Assembly (NCBI RefSeq): GCF_001957135.1
Contig: NZ_MPHK01000003.1
Span: 186,001-250,000 of the forward strand
Source: Shewanella sp. UCD-KL21
GTDB lineage: Bacteria > Pseudomonadota > Gammaproteobacteria > Enterobacterales > Shewanellaceae
DNA length: 64,000 nt
Reading direction: 5' to 3'
The notes under the pieces are model-generated. The model did not search any database. It had not been told where the DNA came from and saw only the letters and a program-made list of their open reading frames with translations. This document shows positions 57,651 to 64,000 of this stretch, one piece after another; the stretch's first letter is position 1, and every line of letters begins with the position of its first letter. The translations under genes and the position numbers were made by a program.

Positions 57651-57681
57651 GTAAACCCGCCAAGGCTAATAGCGGGTTTAC
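57651..57681. terminator. Hairpin between the chemoreceptor gene and ptsH
   Basis: A 10-bp stem GTAAACCCGC / GCGGGTTTAC with an 11-base loop. T-tracts are modest on both strands. It probably ends the chemoreceptor transcript ahead of the pts promoter. Confidence 0.6.
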
Positions 57682-57711
57682 GATTTTATTAAGACTTAAA
57701 TCAACAAATTA

Positions 57712-59358
57712 TTAGGTCTTAAACTGACTTAAGGTTTGAGTCACATGTTGACTGATGTGCTGTAATGACTGCGCAGCTTGGCTATTAGTTTCATTGGTCT
57801 TTACTGCAACCTCAGTAAGCTCTGAAATAGTACTAATGTTGCGGCTAATTTCGGCGGTGACATGGGACTGCTCTTCGGTAGCACTGGCAAGCTGCGAGTT
57901 CATATCACTGATACTGGCAATCACGGTTAAGATTTCTGTCATCGCTTGTTGCGATTGGATCGCTTTAGTTTGTAATTGCTCAGATTGCTGCTGGGTTTCA
58001 GTATTACTTTTGATGACATGTTCAACGCCATTGTGGATCTGAGTAATAATTTTATTAATTTCATTTGTAGAGGCTTGGGTGCGGGTGGCAAGGGCGCGAA
58101 CTTCATCGGCAACGACAGCAAAACCGCGCCCATTTTCACCGGCCCGCGCCGCTTCAATGGCTGCGTTTAATGCTAATAAATTGGTTTGATCTGCAATGGC
58201 GCCAATGGTGTCTAAAATGCTGCTGATCTCAACTGAAGATTTACCTAACTCATGAGTAACGCTTTCTGCATTTTTAAGTTCAGTCACCAGTATTTCAGTT
58301 TCATTTACCGTTTGCTGCATAAACTGCTGAGACTGCTGCGCTTGTTGTTTAACGTTGTTGGCACCATCTGCAGCTTGATAGGTGTTTTGCGCCATATCAT
58401 TGGTGGTGGCTAACATTTGATTAACGGCAGTGGCAACACTTTGGGTTTCACTGTGGATGAGCTCAGCGCTTTGGTTGGACTCTTCCACGGCGACCAGTAA
58501 CTGCTGCGCATCGGTATCTAGCTCAGTACCTAAGGGTTTTAAGTTGGCCACCATAGTTGAAATTTTTTCGACAAATGCATTAAAGGCATCGGCCATTTTG
58601 GCCACTTCGTCATTACCACTATTATCTAAGCGTTTAGATAAATCACCTTCACCTTTAGCAATATCTTCCATAGCTGCAATGGCTGCATTAATCGGTGAAG
58701 TGATTGATACATTAAGCAATAAAAAGAAGCCGAAAATTGGAATAGAGATTAACAACATAATAATCAAATAATTAATAAGCACACTGCCCATACTCTCATT
58801 AACATCGGCGGCGCTTGCTTGCGCGATAATGGTCCAGCCCCATTGCGGATAAAAATGCGCTTCAGCCAAAATGGTTTCAACTTTACTAGAATATCCTTCA
58901 CTGCCTTGATAATCCAAATGGGCAGTAATGTTTGTTTTAGCTTCAGTTATTAACGTCACAAAGGGCTGGCTGCCATCAGCTGCAATAAATGATTCTGCGC
59001 TGCGGCCCAAATTTGAGTCGTTAGCTGGAAAGCTGATCACGCGGCCTTCTTGGTTGAATACAATATAGGCATCATCTGTCAGGTAGCGGATATCATTGAT
59101 AATTGAGAGTGCTTGCTCGGCTAATTTTTGATGTTCATTAGTGTCATTATCAACAGTTAGCTTGTTGGCGCTCAGTGCATCAAGCATCGATACAGCCGTG
59201 GAAACTTGTGCATCAAGTTGTAGATGTTTTTGCTTTAATAAATTGTTGTACTGCTCATTAATCGAGAAGCTGGCAAAAATGACAGTACCAACAGCTGCTA
59301 GGCCTAGCATTATAAAAAGGCGTTTTAAAATTGTTAATTGCCGTAGAAAGGAAATCAT
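57712..59358 (-). CDS. Methyl-accepting chemotaxis protein with Cache domain
   Basis: A 548-residue chemoreceptor. TM1 about 12-32, a single periplasmic Cache-type domain about 35-190 ([17 protein letters not shown] and [11 protein letters not shown]), TM2 about 194-216, HAMP about 217-270 and a cytoplasmic signalling domain with the hairpin tip [20 protein letters not shown]. Cache sensors bind small ligands such as carboxylates or amino acids; the ligand here is unknown. No CheW-binding pentapeptide is at the C-terminus (ends LSQFKT). It diverges from the CheX-like gene. Confidence 0.94.
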   Translation of the reverse strand: MISFLRQLTILKRLFIMLGLAAVGTVIFASFSINEQYNNLLKQKHLQLDAQVSTAVSMLDALSANKLTVDNDTNEHQKLAEQALSIINDIRYLTDDAYIVFNQEGRVISFPANDSNLGRSAESFIAADGSQPFVTLITEAKTNITAHLDYQGSEGYSSKVETILAEAHFYPQWGWTIIAQASAADVNESMGSVLINYLIIMLLISIPIFGFFLLLNVSITSPINAAIAAMEDIAKGEGDLSKRLDNSGNDEVAKMADAFNAFVEKISTMVANLKPLGTELDTDAQQLLVAVEESNQSAELIHSETQSVATAVNQMLATTNDMAQNTYQAADGANNVKQQAQQSQQFMQQTVNETEILVTELKNAESVTHELGKSSVEISSILDTIGAIADQTNLLALNAAIEAARAGENGRGFAVVADEVRALATRTQASTNEINKIITQIHNGVEHVIKSNTETQQQSEQLQTKAIQSQQAMTEILTVIASISDMNSQLASATEEQSHVTAEISRNISTISELTEVAVKTNETNSQAAQSLQHISQHVTQTLSQFKT

Positions 59359-59648
59359 TTTTGACCTTATGTATTTAGGTAAACATTTATTAGCAAAATA
59401 TTGTCATAAATTGTTATATAAATAACAAATTATGTAGTTTTTTGTGAGCTAATGACGGTTTTGTACAAAATGATACATTACTAGCTGGGGGAAAGTTTAA
59501 TTATATTGATCTAAACCATTAAAAATATTTGCTTTTATTGAGCATTTGTTGGTGTGGGTATTTATTTTTGCTAATGAAATGTTTTAACTTTGATTTGTTG
59601 AGCGATAAGCCTAAAATGAAGCAATTGTAAAACAAGGAAAACATTGTT

Positions 59649-60347
59649 ATGAATTCTCTACAAGTCGTTACTACTGATGATATTTTACTCAAGCTATGTC
59701 ACTCAGTAACCCATGTACTTTCAAGCACCAGCGACAGTCAAGTGACGCATGCCGGTATGGTGCAAAACATCACTCGCACCTGTTTAAAGCCAGATCTTGG
59801 TTGTTTCTCTATATTTGATGGTGGTTTTTCTGGCTTAGTGGTGATCAATTTCACCAAAGAAGCGGCCATAGAAATTTACCGTCGCTACATGCTTAACATG
59901 GGAATGCCGGAATCTGAACTAGCCATTTCACATACATCTGATGATGTTGCCAATGTGATGGGCGAATTAATGAATCAAATTCTGGGTAATTTCATTAAAA
60001 CCATTTCTAAGGAATTACAAACCTCTATCAGTCAAAGCCAGCCTAAAATGTTGACTATCAATAAAGAGCTGACTATATCAATCGATACCAATTTAGATGA
60101 GGCCGTTTCTCGAAGAGTGACCTTTAGAACGGCAGATAATCATATCTTTTATCTTGAATTTGCCATGGATAAAACGGAGTTTATCAAACTTAAAGAGTTT
60201 GCCATGGATGAAGATATAGACCCTGATGCTTTAATTGAAAGCCATGGCAATCGTGCTAATAAGCAGGCTGGTCATTTGGCTGCGACAAGTGCGGCAGTTG
60301 CTGTTACTAATGAAGCTGATGATCTGCTAACTGAATTAGGTTTATAA
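59649..60347 (+). CDS. CheX/CheC-like protein (DUF3334-like)
   Basis: A 232-residue protein. The segment DVANVMGELMNQILGNF (about 99-115) matches the pattern of the CheC/CheX/FliY phosphatase family, in which a Glu and Asn (E106, N109 here) act on phosphorylated CheY. A second copy of such a motif is not seen, making it CheX-like. Overall architecture recalls DUF3334 proteins of Shewanella and Vibrio. The acidic C-terminal tail (about 195-232) is low-complexity. The gene is divergent from the chemoreceptor gene, so a chemotaxis role is suggested; the ribosome site is AAGGAA. Confidence 0.75.
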   Translation: MNSLQVVTTDDILLKLCHSVTHVLSSTSDSQVTHAGMVQNITRTCLKPDLGCFSIFDGGFSGLVVINFTKEAAIEIYRRYMLNMGMPESELAISHTSDDVANVMGELMNQILGNFIKTISKELQTSISQSQPKMLTINKELTISIDTNLDEAVSRRVTFRTADNHIFYLEFAMDKTEFIKLKEFAMDEDIDPDALIESHGNRANKQAGHLAATSAAVAVTNEADDLLTELGL

Positions 60348-60376
60348 AAGTAATTAAACGGTGATTGTTAATGTCA

Positions 60377-60418
60377 TTTTAGGTATAAACAATAACAGAG
60401 TACCTAAAAAACTATAAT
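60377..60418 (+). promoter_or_regulatory. Inverted repeat and -10 box ahead of the LacI regulator
   Basis: TTTTAGGTA (60377-60385) and TACCTAAAA (60401-60409) form a perfect nine-bp inverted repeat with a 15-base spacer, followed by TATAAT at 60413-60418, 17 bp before the ATG. The position over the expected -35 would suit autoregulation. Confidence 0.4.
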
Positions 60419-60435
60419 AAAGGCGTGATGCGAAT

Positions 60436-61482
60436 ATGACATCTAAAGCTACTTCAATTGATATTGCTTACAAAGCGGGTGTATCTCAATCGACTGTTTC
60501 TCGTGCGCTGAGAAATAGTCCCTTAGTCAATCTTGAAACAAGGCAACGTATTCAAGCTATTGCGAAAGAACTTAACTATAAAGTTGATAAAAACGCCAGT
60601 AATTTACGTACTCAAAATAGTTACACGCTGGCATTATTGATTTGTGAAGATCCCACCAACGATGAATCGTTAATCAATCCGTTTTTCTTATCGATGCTAG
60701 GCTCTATAACCCGCGCTACGGCGCAGCAAGGTTATGATTTGCTGGTGTCTTTTCAGCAGCTTTCTAGCGACTGGCATGCCGATTATGAAGACAGTAATAA
60801 AGCCGATGGCATTATATTATTAGGTTATGGCGATTATGTGGATTATGGGCACAAACTACAAAAGCTGCTGGAGCAAAATACCCACTTTGTCATTTGGGGC
60901 GCAGAGCCCAACCACAAAGAAGTGTTATCAATAGGCTGTGACAATCACCAAGGTGGGGTGATAGCCACAGAACATATTATTTCGTTAAATAAGCAAAATA
61001 TTGCCTTTTTAGGCGATGCATCTGAGCATAGCCCAGAGTTTAGAGACCGTTATCTAGGTCATGTCGATGCATTAAAAAAAGTAGCCATTAAAGCCAATAA
61101 AAATATTCAGTTTGATGCCATTAGCACTGAAAGCTCAGGTTTTGATGCGGCCATTAATTTATTGGATAGTGGTCATCCATTTGAGGCTATTTTTGCCGCC
61201 AGTGATTTAATTGCAATTGGCGCCATACGCGCCTTAAAGCAACGGGGCGTGAGGGTACCTGAAGATATCGTGGTGGTGGGCTATGATGATATTCCCGTGG
61301 CGAGTTTTGCTAATCCGGCGCTAACGACAGTTAGGCAAAATACTAAATTAGCCGGCGAGATCCTGGTTGAAAGTTTGCTAAAACTCATTAGAGGGAAAGA
61401 GGTGGCGCCGCAACTTATTCCGACTAATTTAGTGGTGCGTCAATCATGTGGTACGACAGAGCAAGAGCAAGAGCAAAGCTAA
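60436..61482 (+). CDS. LacI-family transcriptional regulator
   Basis: A 348-residue regulator. The N-terminal HTH is DIAYKAGVSQSTVSRALRNSP (about 9-29), and the hinge and periplasmic-binding-like sugar domain runs from about 65 to 340 (VVVGYDDIPVASFANPALTTVRQN is a typical C-terminal segment). LacI proteins usually sense sugars or nucleobases. The downstream outer-membrane channel, DUF808 protein and convergent glucoamylase suggest carbohydrate control; this is inference. The C-terminal EQEQEQS is a polar tail. Confidence 0.92.
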   Translation: MTSKATSIDIAYKAGVSQSTVSRALRNSPLVNLETRQRIQAIAKELNYKVDKNASNLRTQNSYTLALLICEDPTNDESLINPFFLSMLGSITRATAQQGYDLLVSFQQLSSDWHADYEDSNKADGIILLGYGDYVDYGHKLQKLLEQNTHFVIWGAEPNHKEVLSIGCDNHQGGVIATEHIISLNKQNIAFLGDASEHSPEFRDRYLGHVDALKKVAIKANKNIQFDAISTESSGFDAAINLLDSGHPFEAIFAASDLIAIGAIRALKQRGVRVPEDIVVVGYDDIPVASFANPALTTVRQNTKLAGEILVESLLKLIRGKEVAPQLIPTNLVVRQSCGTTEQEQEQS

Positions 61483-61510
61483 TCAGATAAATACTGACGG
61501 AATAACACTC

Positions 61511-61537
61511 AACCAGCTATTATTTTTATAGCTGGTT
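61511..61537 (+). terminator. Hairpin after the LacI gene
   Basis: A 10-bp stem AACCAGCTAT / ATAGCTGGTT with a TATTTTT loop. The downstream gene begins immediately after, so it may be a terminator or form a 5' UTR fold for that gene. Confidence 0.5.
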
Positions 61538-61548
61538 TGAAAATTATT

Positions 61549-62532
61549 ATGGATAATAATGTGACATTTAAAGGTGTATTTTTACAGGTTATTGAGACTC
61601 GACACTCTTGGCGTCAGTTATTTAACTGGCCATTAACCTTGCTATTGCTCATCCTATTGTTCATCGCACTGTCACTATTTCCATTATCAATTAAAGCCCA
61701 AGACTTAGAACCAAGAAGTTACACCAATATTCCTGTTGGCATGCACTTTGTAGCCCTTGGGTATTTACACTCTGAAGGCAAATTATCACCATCACCTTCC
61801 GTGCCCCTCAAAGATGCCCAGCTCTCACTTGATGCTGCAGTAGTGGGTTATGCCACAAGCTTTGCCATTGCCGGGCGCTCATCAAAACTCGACATGTCCG
61901 CTTCACGAATTTGTATGCAAGGCAGTGCAAATTACTTAGGTGAATTTGTAGAAGCTGATCGTTGTGGTTATGGCGATCCAACTGTCCGATTAACGTGGAA
62001 TTTTTACGGCGCGCCAGCGGTTTCCCCTAAGGACTTTGCTCAGTACAGCGAAGGCTTAGTGATGGGAACAAGTTTACAAATAAGTCTGCCTATTGGCTCA
62101 TATGATCAAGATAAATTAATTAATGCCAGTTCAAATCAATGGGTATTTAGACCTGGATTGGGTATGTCCTATCGCATCGGTAACTGGTATTACAGCGCAA
62201 TGGGCTCGATTCGACTCTATACTGATAACGATGCTTTTTATAACCAAGTCACATTAGAGAAACAGCCTCAATATAATCTGCAAGGACATATCATTTACAG
62301 TATCGCCCGTGGCCAATGGTTATCATTAAGTGCCAATTACTTCTTTGGCGGTGAAACAACCAAGAATGGTATTGATGCCGACGATGCTCAAGATAACTCA
62401 CGCTTTGGGCTGACATATTCATTGGCCTTTAATCGACAGCACAGCATGAAAATATATGCTAATACTGGCGTTATAACGCGGATAGGTAACGATTTCGATA
62501 CCTTTGGTCTATTGTGGCAATATGCCTTTTAA
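61549..62532 (+). CDS. Outer-membrane channel, MetA-pathway-of-phenol-degradation family
   Basis: A 327-residue protein from ATG 61549; a GTG at 61561 behind GGATAAT is a good alternative start, and a TTG at 61537 is unlikely. An atypically long N-region is followed by a signal-peptide core (LTLLLLILLFIALSLFPLSIKA, ending near residue 51). The mature part (about 270 residues) is beta-strand rich with aromatic girdles and ends WQYAF, a typical outer-membrane beta-barrel C-terminus with terminal Phe. The segment LEPRSYTNIPVGMHFVALGY is a hallmark of the COG4313/phenol-degradation MetA family. The transported substrate is unknown. Confidence 0.85.
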   Translation: MDNNVTFKGVFLQVIETRHSWRQLFNWPLTLLLLILLFIALSLFPLSIKAQDLEPRSYTNIPVGMHFVALGYLHSEGKLSPSPSVPLKDAQLSLDAAVVGYATSFAIAGRSSKLDMSASRICMQGSANYLGEFVEADRCGYGDPTVRLTWNFYGAPAVSPKDFAQYSEGLVMGTSLQISLPIGSYDQDKLINASSNQWVFRPGLGMSYRIGNWYYSAMGSIRLYTDNDAFYNQVTLEKQPQYNLQGHIIYSIARGQWLSLSANYFFGGETTKNGIDADDAQDNSRFGLTYSLAFNRQHSMKIYANTGVITRIGNDFDTFGLLWQYAF

Positions 62533-62566
62533 CTGAACTGTTAGATAACACAACAAGGAAGCCATT

Positions 62567-63508
62567 ATGGCGGGTGCAAGCTTATTAGTTTTACTCGATG
62601 ATATAGCAACGATACTCGATGATGTTGCTGCAATGAGTAAAATCGCCGCAAGAAAAACCGCAGGGGTATTAGGCGATGATTTAGCCCTTAATGCACAGCA
62701 AGTGTCTGGTGTTGCATCAGAACGCGAGTTACCCGTGGTATGGGCTGTGGCTAAAGGCTCTTTTAAAAACAAAGTCATTTTGGTTCCGGCCGCTTTGCTT
62801 ATCAGCGCTTTTATTCCTTGGGCTATCACCCCTTTACTGATGTTTGGCGGCATCTTTTTATGCTACGAAGGTTTTGAAAAGGTGCATCATAGTTATGTAC
62901 ATCGCAAAGATAAGCAAACGCTGGTATCAGATGAGCAAATTGTAGAAAAAAGCCAGCACGATATTGAGCAGTTTGAAAAAGTAAAAGTGCAAGGTGCTAT
63001 TAGAACTGACTTTGTGCTTTCCGCTGAAATTATAGCGATAAGCCTCGGTGTTGTTTCTCAAAGTAGTTTAATGAGCCAGTTTTTAACCTTAAGCGTTATA
63101 GCTGTGATTATGACGGTAGGGGTGTATGGCTTAGTGGCAGGGATTGTAAAAATTGATGATCTAGGCCTTTACCTTACCCAAAGAAAAGGTGACGGCGCGC
63201 TAGTTAAAATATGGCATAAAATCGGTTTTTGGTTACTGGCCGCCGCGCCCTATTTAATGAAAGGGTTAACCATAGTCGGCACCATTGCCATGTTTATGGT
63301 GGGCGGCGGCATTTTAACCCATGGAATTCATATCGTAAGTGAGCAGATTAGCCAGATAGCGATAATGACGGGGGAGTTAGCTTATGTGGGCGCGATACTA
63401 CAAGCTATTACCCCAAGCTTGTTAAACGCATTATTTGGTCTTATTGCTGGCGGTATTAGTTTGCTGTTAATAAATGCAGGCTTAAAATTAAAACAGCAAT
63501 TGAGTTAG
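62567..63508 (+). CDS. yedI: DUF808 (YedI-like) inner-membrane protein
   Basis: A 313-residue multi-pass protein. The N-terminus MAGASLLVLLDDIATILDDVA and the LALNAQQVSGVASERELPVVWAV region are typical of DUF808/YedI. Seven or so hydrophobic segments follow. Function unknown; E. coli YedI likewise. The ribosome site AAGGAAG is strong and the gene lies 34 bp after the channel gene, so the pair is likely cotranscribed. A strong terminator follows. Confidence 0.9.
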   Translation: MAGASLLVLLDDIATILDDVAAMSKIAARKTAGVLGDDLALNAQQVSGVASERELPVVWAVAKGSFKNKVILVPAALLISAFIPWAITPLLMFGGIFLCYEGFEKVHHSYVHRKDKQTLVSDEQIVEKSQHDIEQFEKVKVQGAIRTDFVLSAEIIAISLGVVSQSSLMSQFLTLSVIAVIMTVGVYGLVAGIVKIDDLGLYLTQRKGDGALVKIWHKIGFWLLAAAPYLMKGLTIVGTIAMFMVGGGILTHGIHIVSEQISQIAIMTGELAYVGAILQAITPSLLNALFGLIAGGISLLLINAGLKLKQQLS

Positions 63509-63540
63509 TTTCAGGAGTCTGATTTTTGTTTGGGCAAATA

Positions 63541-63573
63541 AAAAAGCATATTGAAATTCAATATGCTTTTTTT
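63541..63573 (+). terminator. Terminator of the channel/DUF808 unit
   Basis: A 12-15-bp stem with AAAAAGCATATT and its complement AATATGCTTTTT, followed by a T-run. It may also act on the minus strand for the glucoamylase side. Confidence 0.85.
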
Positions 63574-63611
63574 AACTAATTTAGCTTAGTACTAATAGCC
63601 GTTGTTCGATA

Positions 63612-63719
63612 TTAGGCGTCAGTGTTAACCGCTTTAGGATTGGCGCCATAATCATTGTCTTCTTTGCTATTTCCACAGGCAAACACAAAGATGACAATCG
63701 CACCATAAAAAAGCCGCAA
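63612..63719 (-). CDS. Possible 35-residue lipoprotein-like ORF starting inside a terminator
   Basis: A TTG at 63719 opens MRLFYGAIVIFVFACGNSKE..., with a hydrophobic core followed by a lipobox-like VFAC and a polar tail ending KAVNTDA*. The start codon lies within the downstream glucoamylase terminator stem and there is no clear ribosome site. It could be the remains of a small lipoprotein gene cut by a later terminator insertion, or a chance frame. No family is recognised. Confidence 0.2.
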   Translation of the reverse strand: MRLFYGAIVIFVFACGNSKEDNDYGANPKAVNTDA

Positions 63720-63737
63720 ATTTTATTTGCGGCTTTT
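63709..63737 (-). terminator. Terminator of the glucoamylase gene
   Basis: A 13-bp stem AAAAGCCGCAAAT / ATTTGCGGCTTTT with a TTT loop; T-run on the minus strand. It lies 23 bp after the stop. Confidence 0.88.
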
Positions 63738-63759
63738 GAATGTATGTTAACCTTTGCGG

Positions 63760-64000
63760 TTATTTAGCCAGTTTGTCAGCCACGATAGGGTAATAGTCCC
63801 ATACGGCTTTATCTGTCATAGAGCGAACCAGTTTCACGTATTCTGCGTGTGTCCATGCAAGTGGTGTCGCTGAGTTGGTGCCATCACCCATGGCGTAGTT
63901 ATAACGCGTTGGGTTACCCACACCGTCCCAAGCTTGCTCTGGTAACATCATGCCTTCATTGGCAAAGGTTTCCATGCCTTGAACATAGGTGTTAATGAGC
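63760..64000 (-). CDS. Glucan 1,4-alpha-glucosidase (GH15 glucoamylase), C-terminal part only
   Basis: About 80 C-terminal residues; the gene continues past the right edge. The segments GMMLPEQAWDG and ATPLAWTHAEYVKL are hallmarks of bacterial GH15 glucoamylases: the former contains the second catalytic glutamate of the EQ(A/V)W motif. The enzyme releases glucose from the non-reducing ends of starch-like glucans, usually after export. The convergent LacI-channel-DUF808 genes may or may not be related. Confidence 0.88.
   Translation of the reverse strand, partial: LINTYVQGMETFANEGMMLPEQAWDGVGNPTRYNYAMGDGTNSATPLAWTHAEYVKLVRSMTDKAVWDYYPIVADKLAK

Noticed and set aside
57755..58042. 95-codon cysteine-rich plus-strand frame
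   Set aside because: Antisense to the chemoreceptor signalling domain; its Cys/Ser/Leu composition is that of a shadow frame.

Overview
The window looks like a chromosomal segment of a Shewanella species or a close marine gammaproteobacterium. This rests on protein content (leucine dehydrogenase, long-form HisG, DUF808, MetA-like outer-membrane channel), moderate to low GC, and gene order. Long stretches follow Escherichia coli order: yoaA-tsaB-(insert)-fadD-rnd-minEDC-ycgL-ycgN and dsbB-nhaB-fadR-ycgB, plus bepA beside an ArsC-like gene and perM, and an ArsC/Spx-like gene beside dapE. I see no rRNA, tRNA, insertion sequence, prophage or CRISPR array.

Layout: 1-4.3 kb is a small detoxification-type cluster with an Old Yellow Enzyme (cut by the window edge), a LysR regulator, a divergent MFS exporter and a short-chain dehydrogenase. 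4.3-9.4 kb is a patchy region of small secreted or unknown genes, a CBS-domain protein, a leucine dehydrogenase and a small conserved protein. 9.4-17 kb is a complete histidine operon (hisG-D-C-B-H-A-F-IE, minus strand) with a leader peptide carrying five consecutive His codons and a classical attenuator. 17.3-30 kb holds the YoaA helicase, TsaB, a four-gene insert, FadD, RNase D, MinCDE, YcgL, a lytic transglycosylase and YcgN. 30-39 kb holds DsbB, NhaB, FadR and the stress operon yeaG-yeaH-ycgB. 39-50 kb holds SodB, monothiol glutaredoxin, a uracil/xanthine permease, a DUF2066 protein, Hda, a large lipoprotein with a zinc-protease motif, BepA and its neighbours. 50-57.6 kb holds KdsB, carbonic anhydrase, an alpha/beta-hydrolase lacking its nucleophile, an M15 peptidase, DapE, and the general PTS genes (ptsH, ptsI, crr). 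57.7-64 kb holds a chemoreceptor, a CheX-like protein, a LacI regulator, an outer-membrane channel, a DUF808 protein and the end of a glucoamylase gene.

The most informative non-coding signals are a 28-bp element present in the same orientation ahead of both the Old Yellow Enzyme gene and the MFS gene (a probable LysR operator defining a small regulon); the his attenuator with mutually exclusive hairpins; two 15-bp palindromes 33 bp apart upstream of the his leader; a long intercistronic hairpin between yeaG and yeaH; and short tandem repeats next to several genes. I did not find a wholly new multi-gene system. The candidates for new biology are the glycine-for-serine hydrolase, the HELAH lipoprotein, the M50 protease with its repeat-containing partner, and the CheX-like protein.
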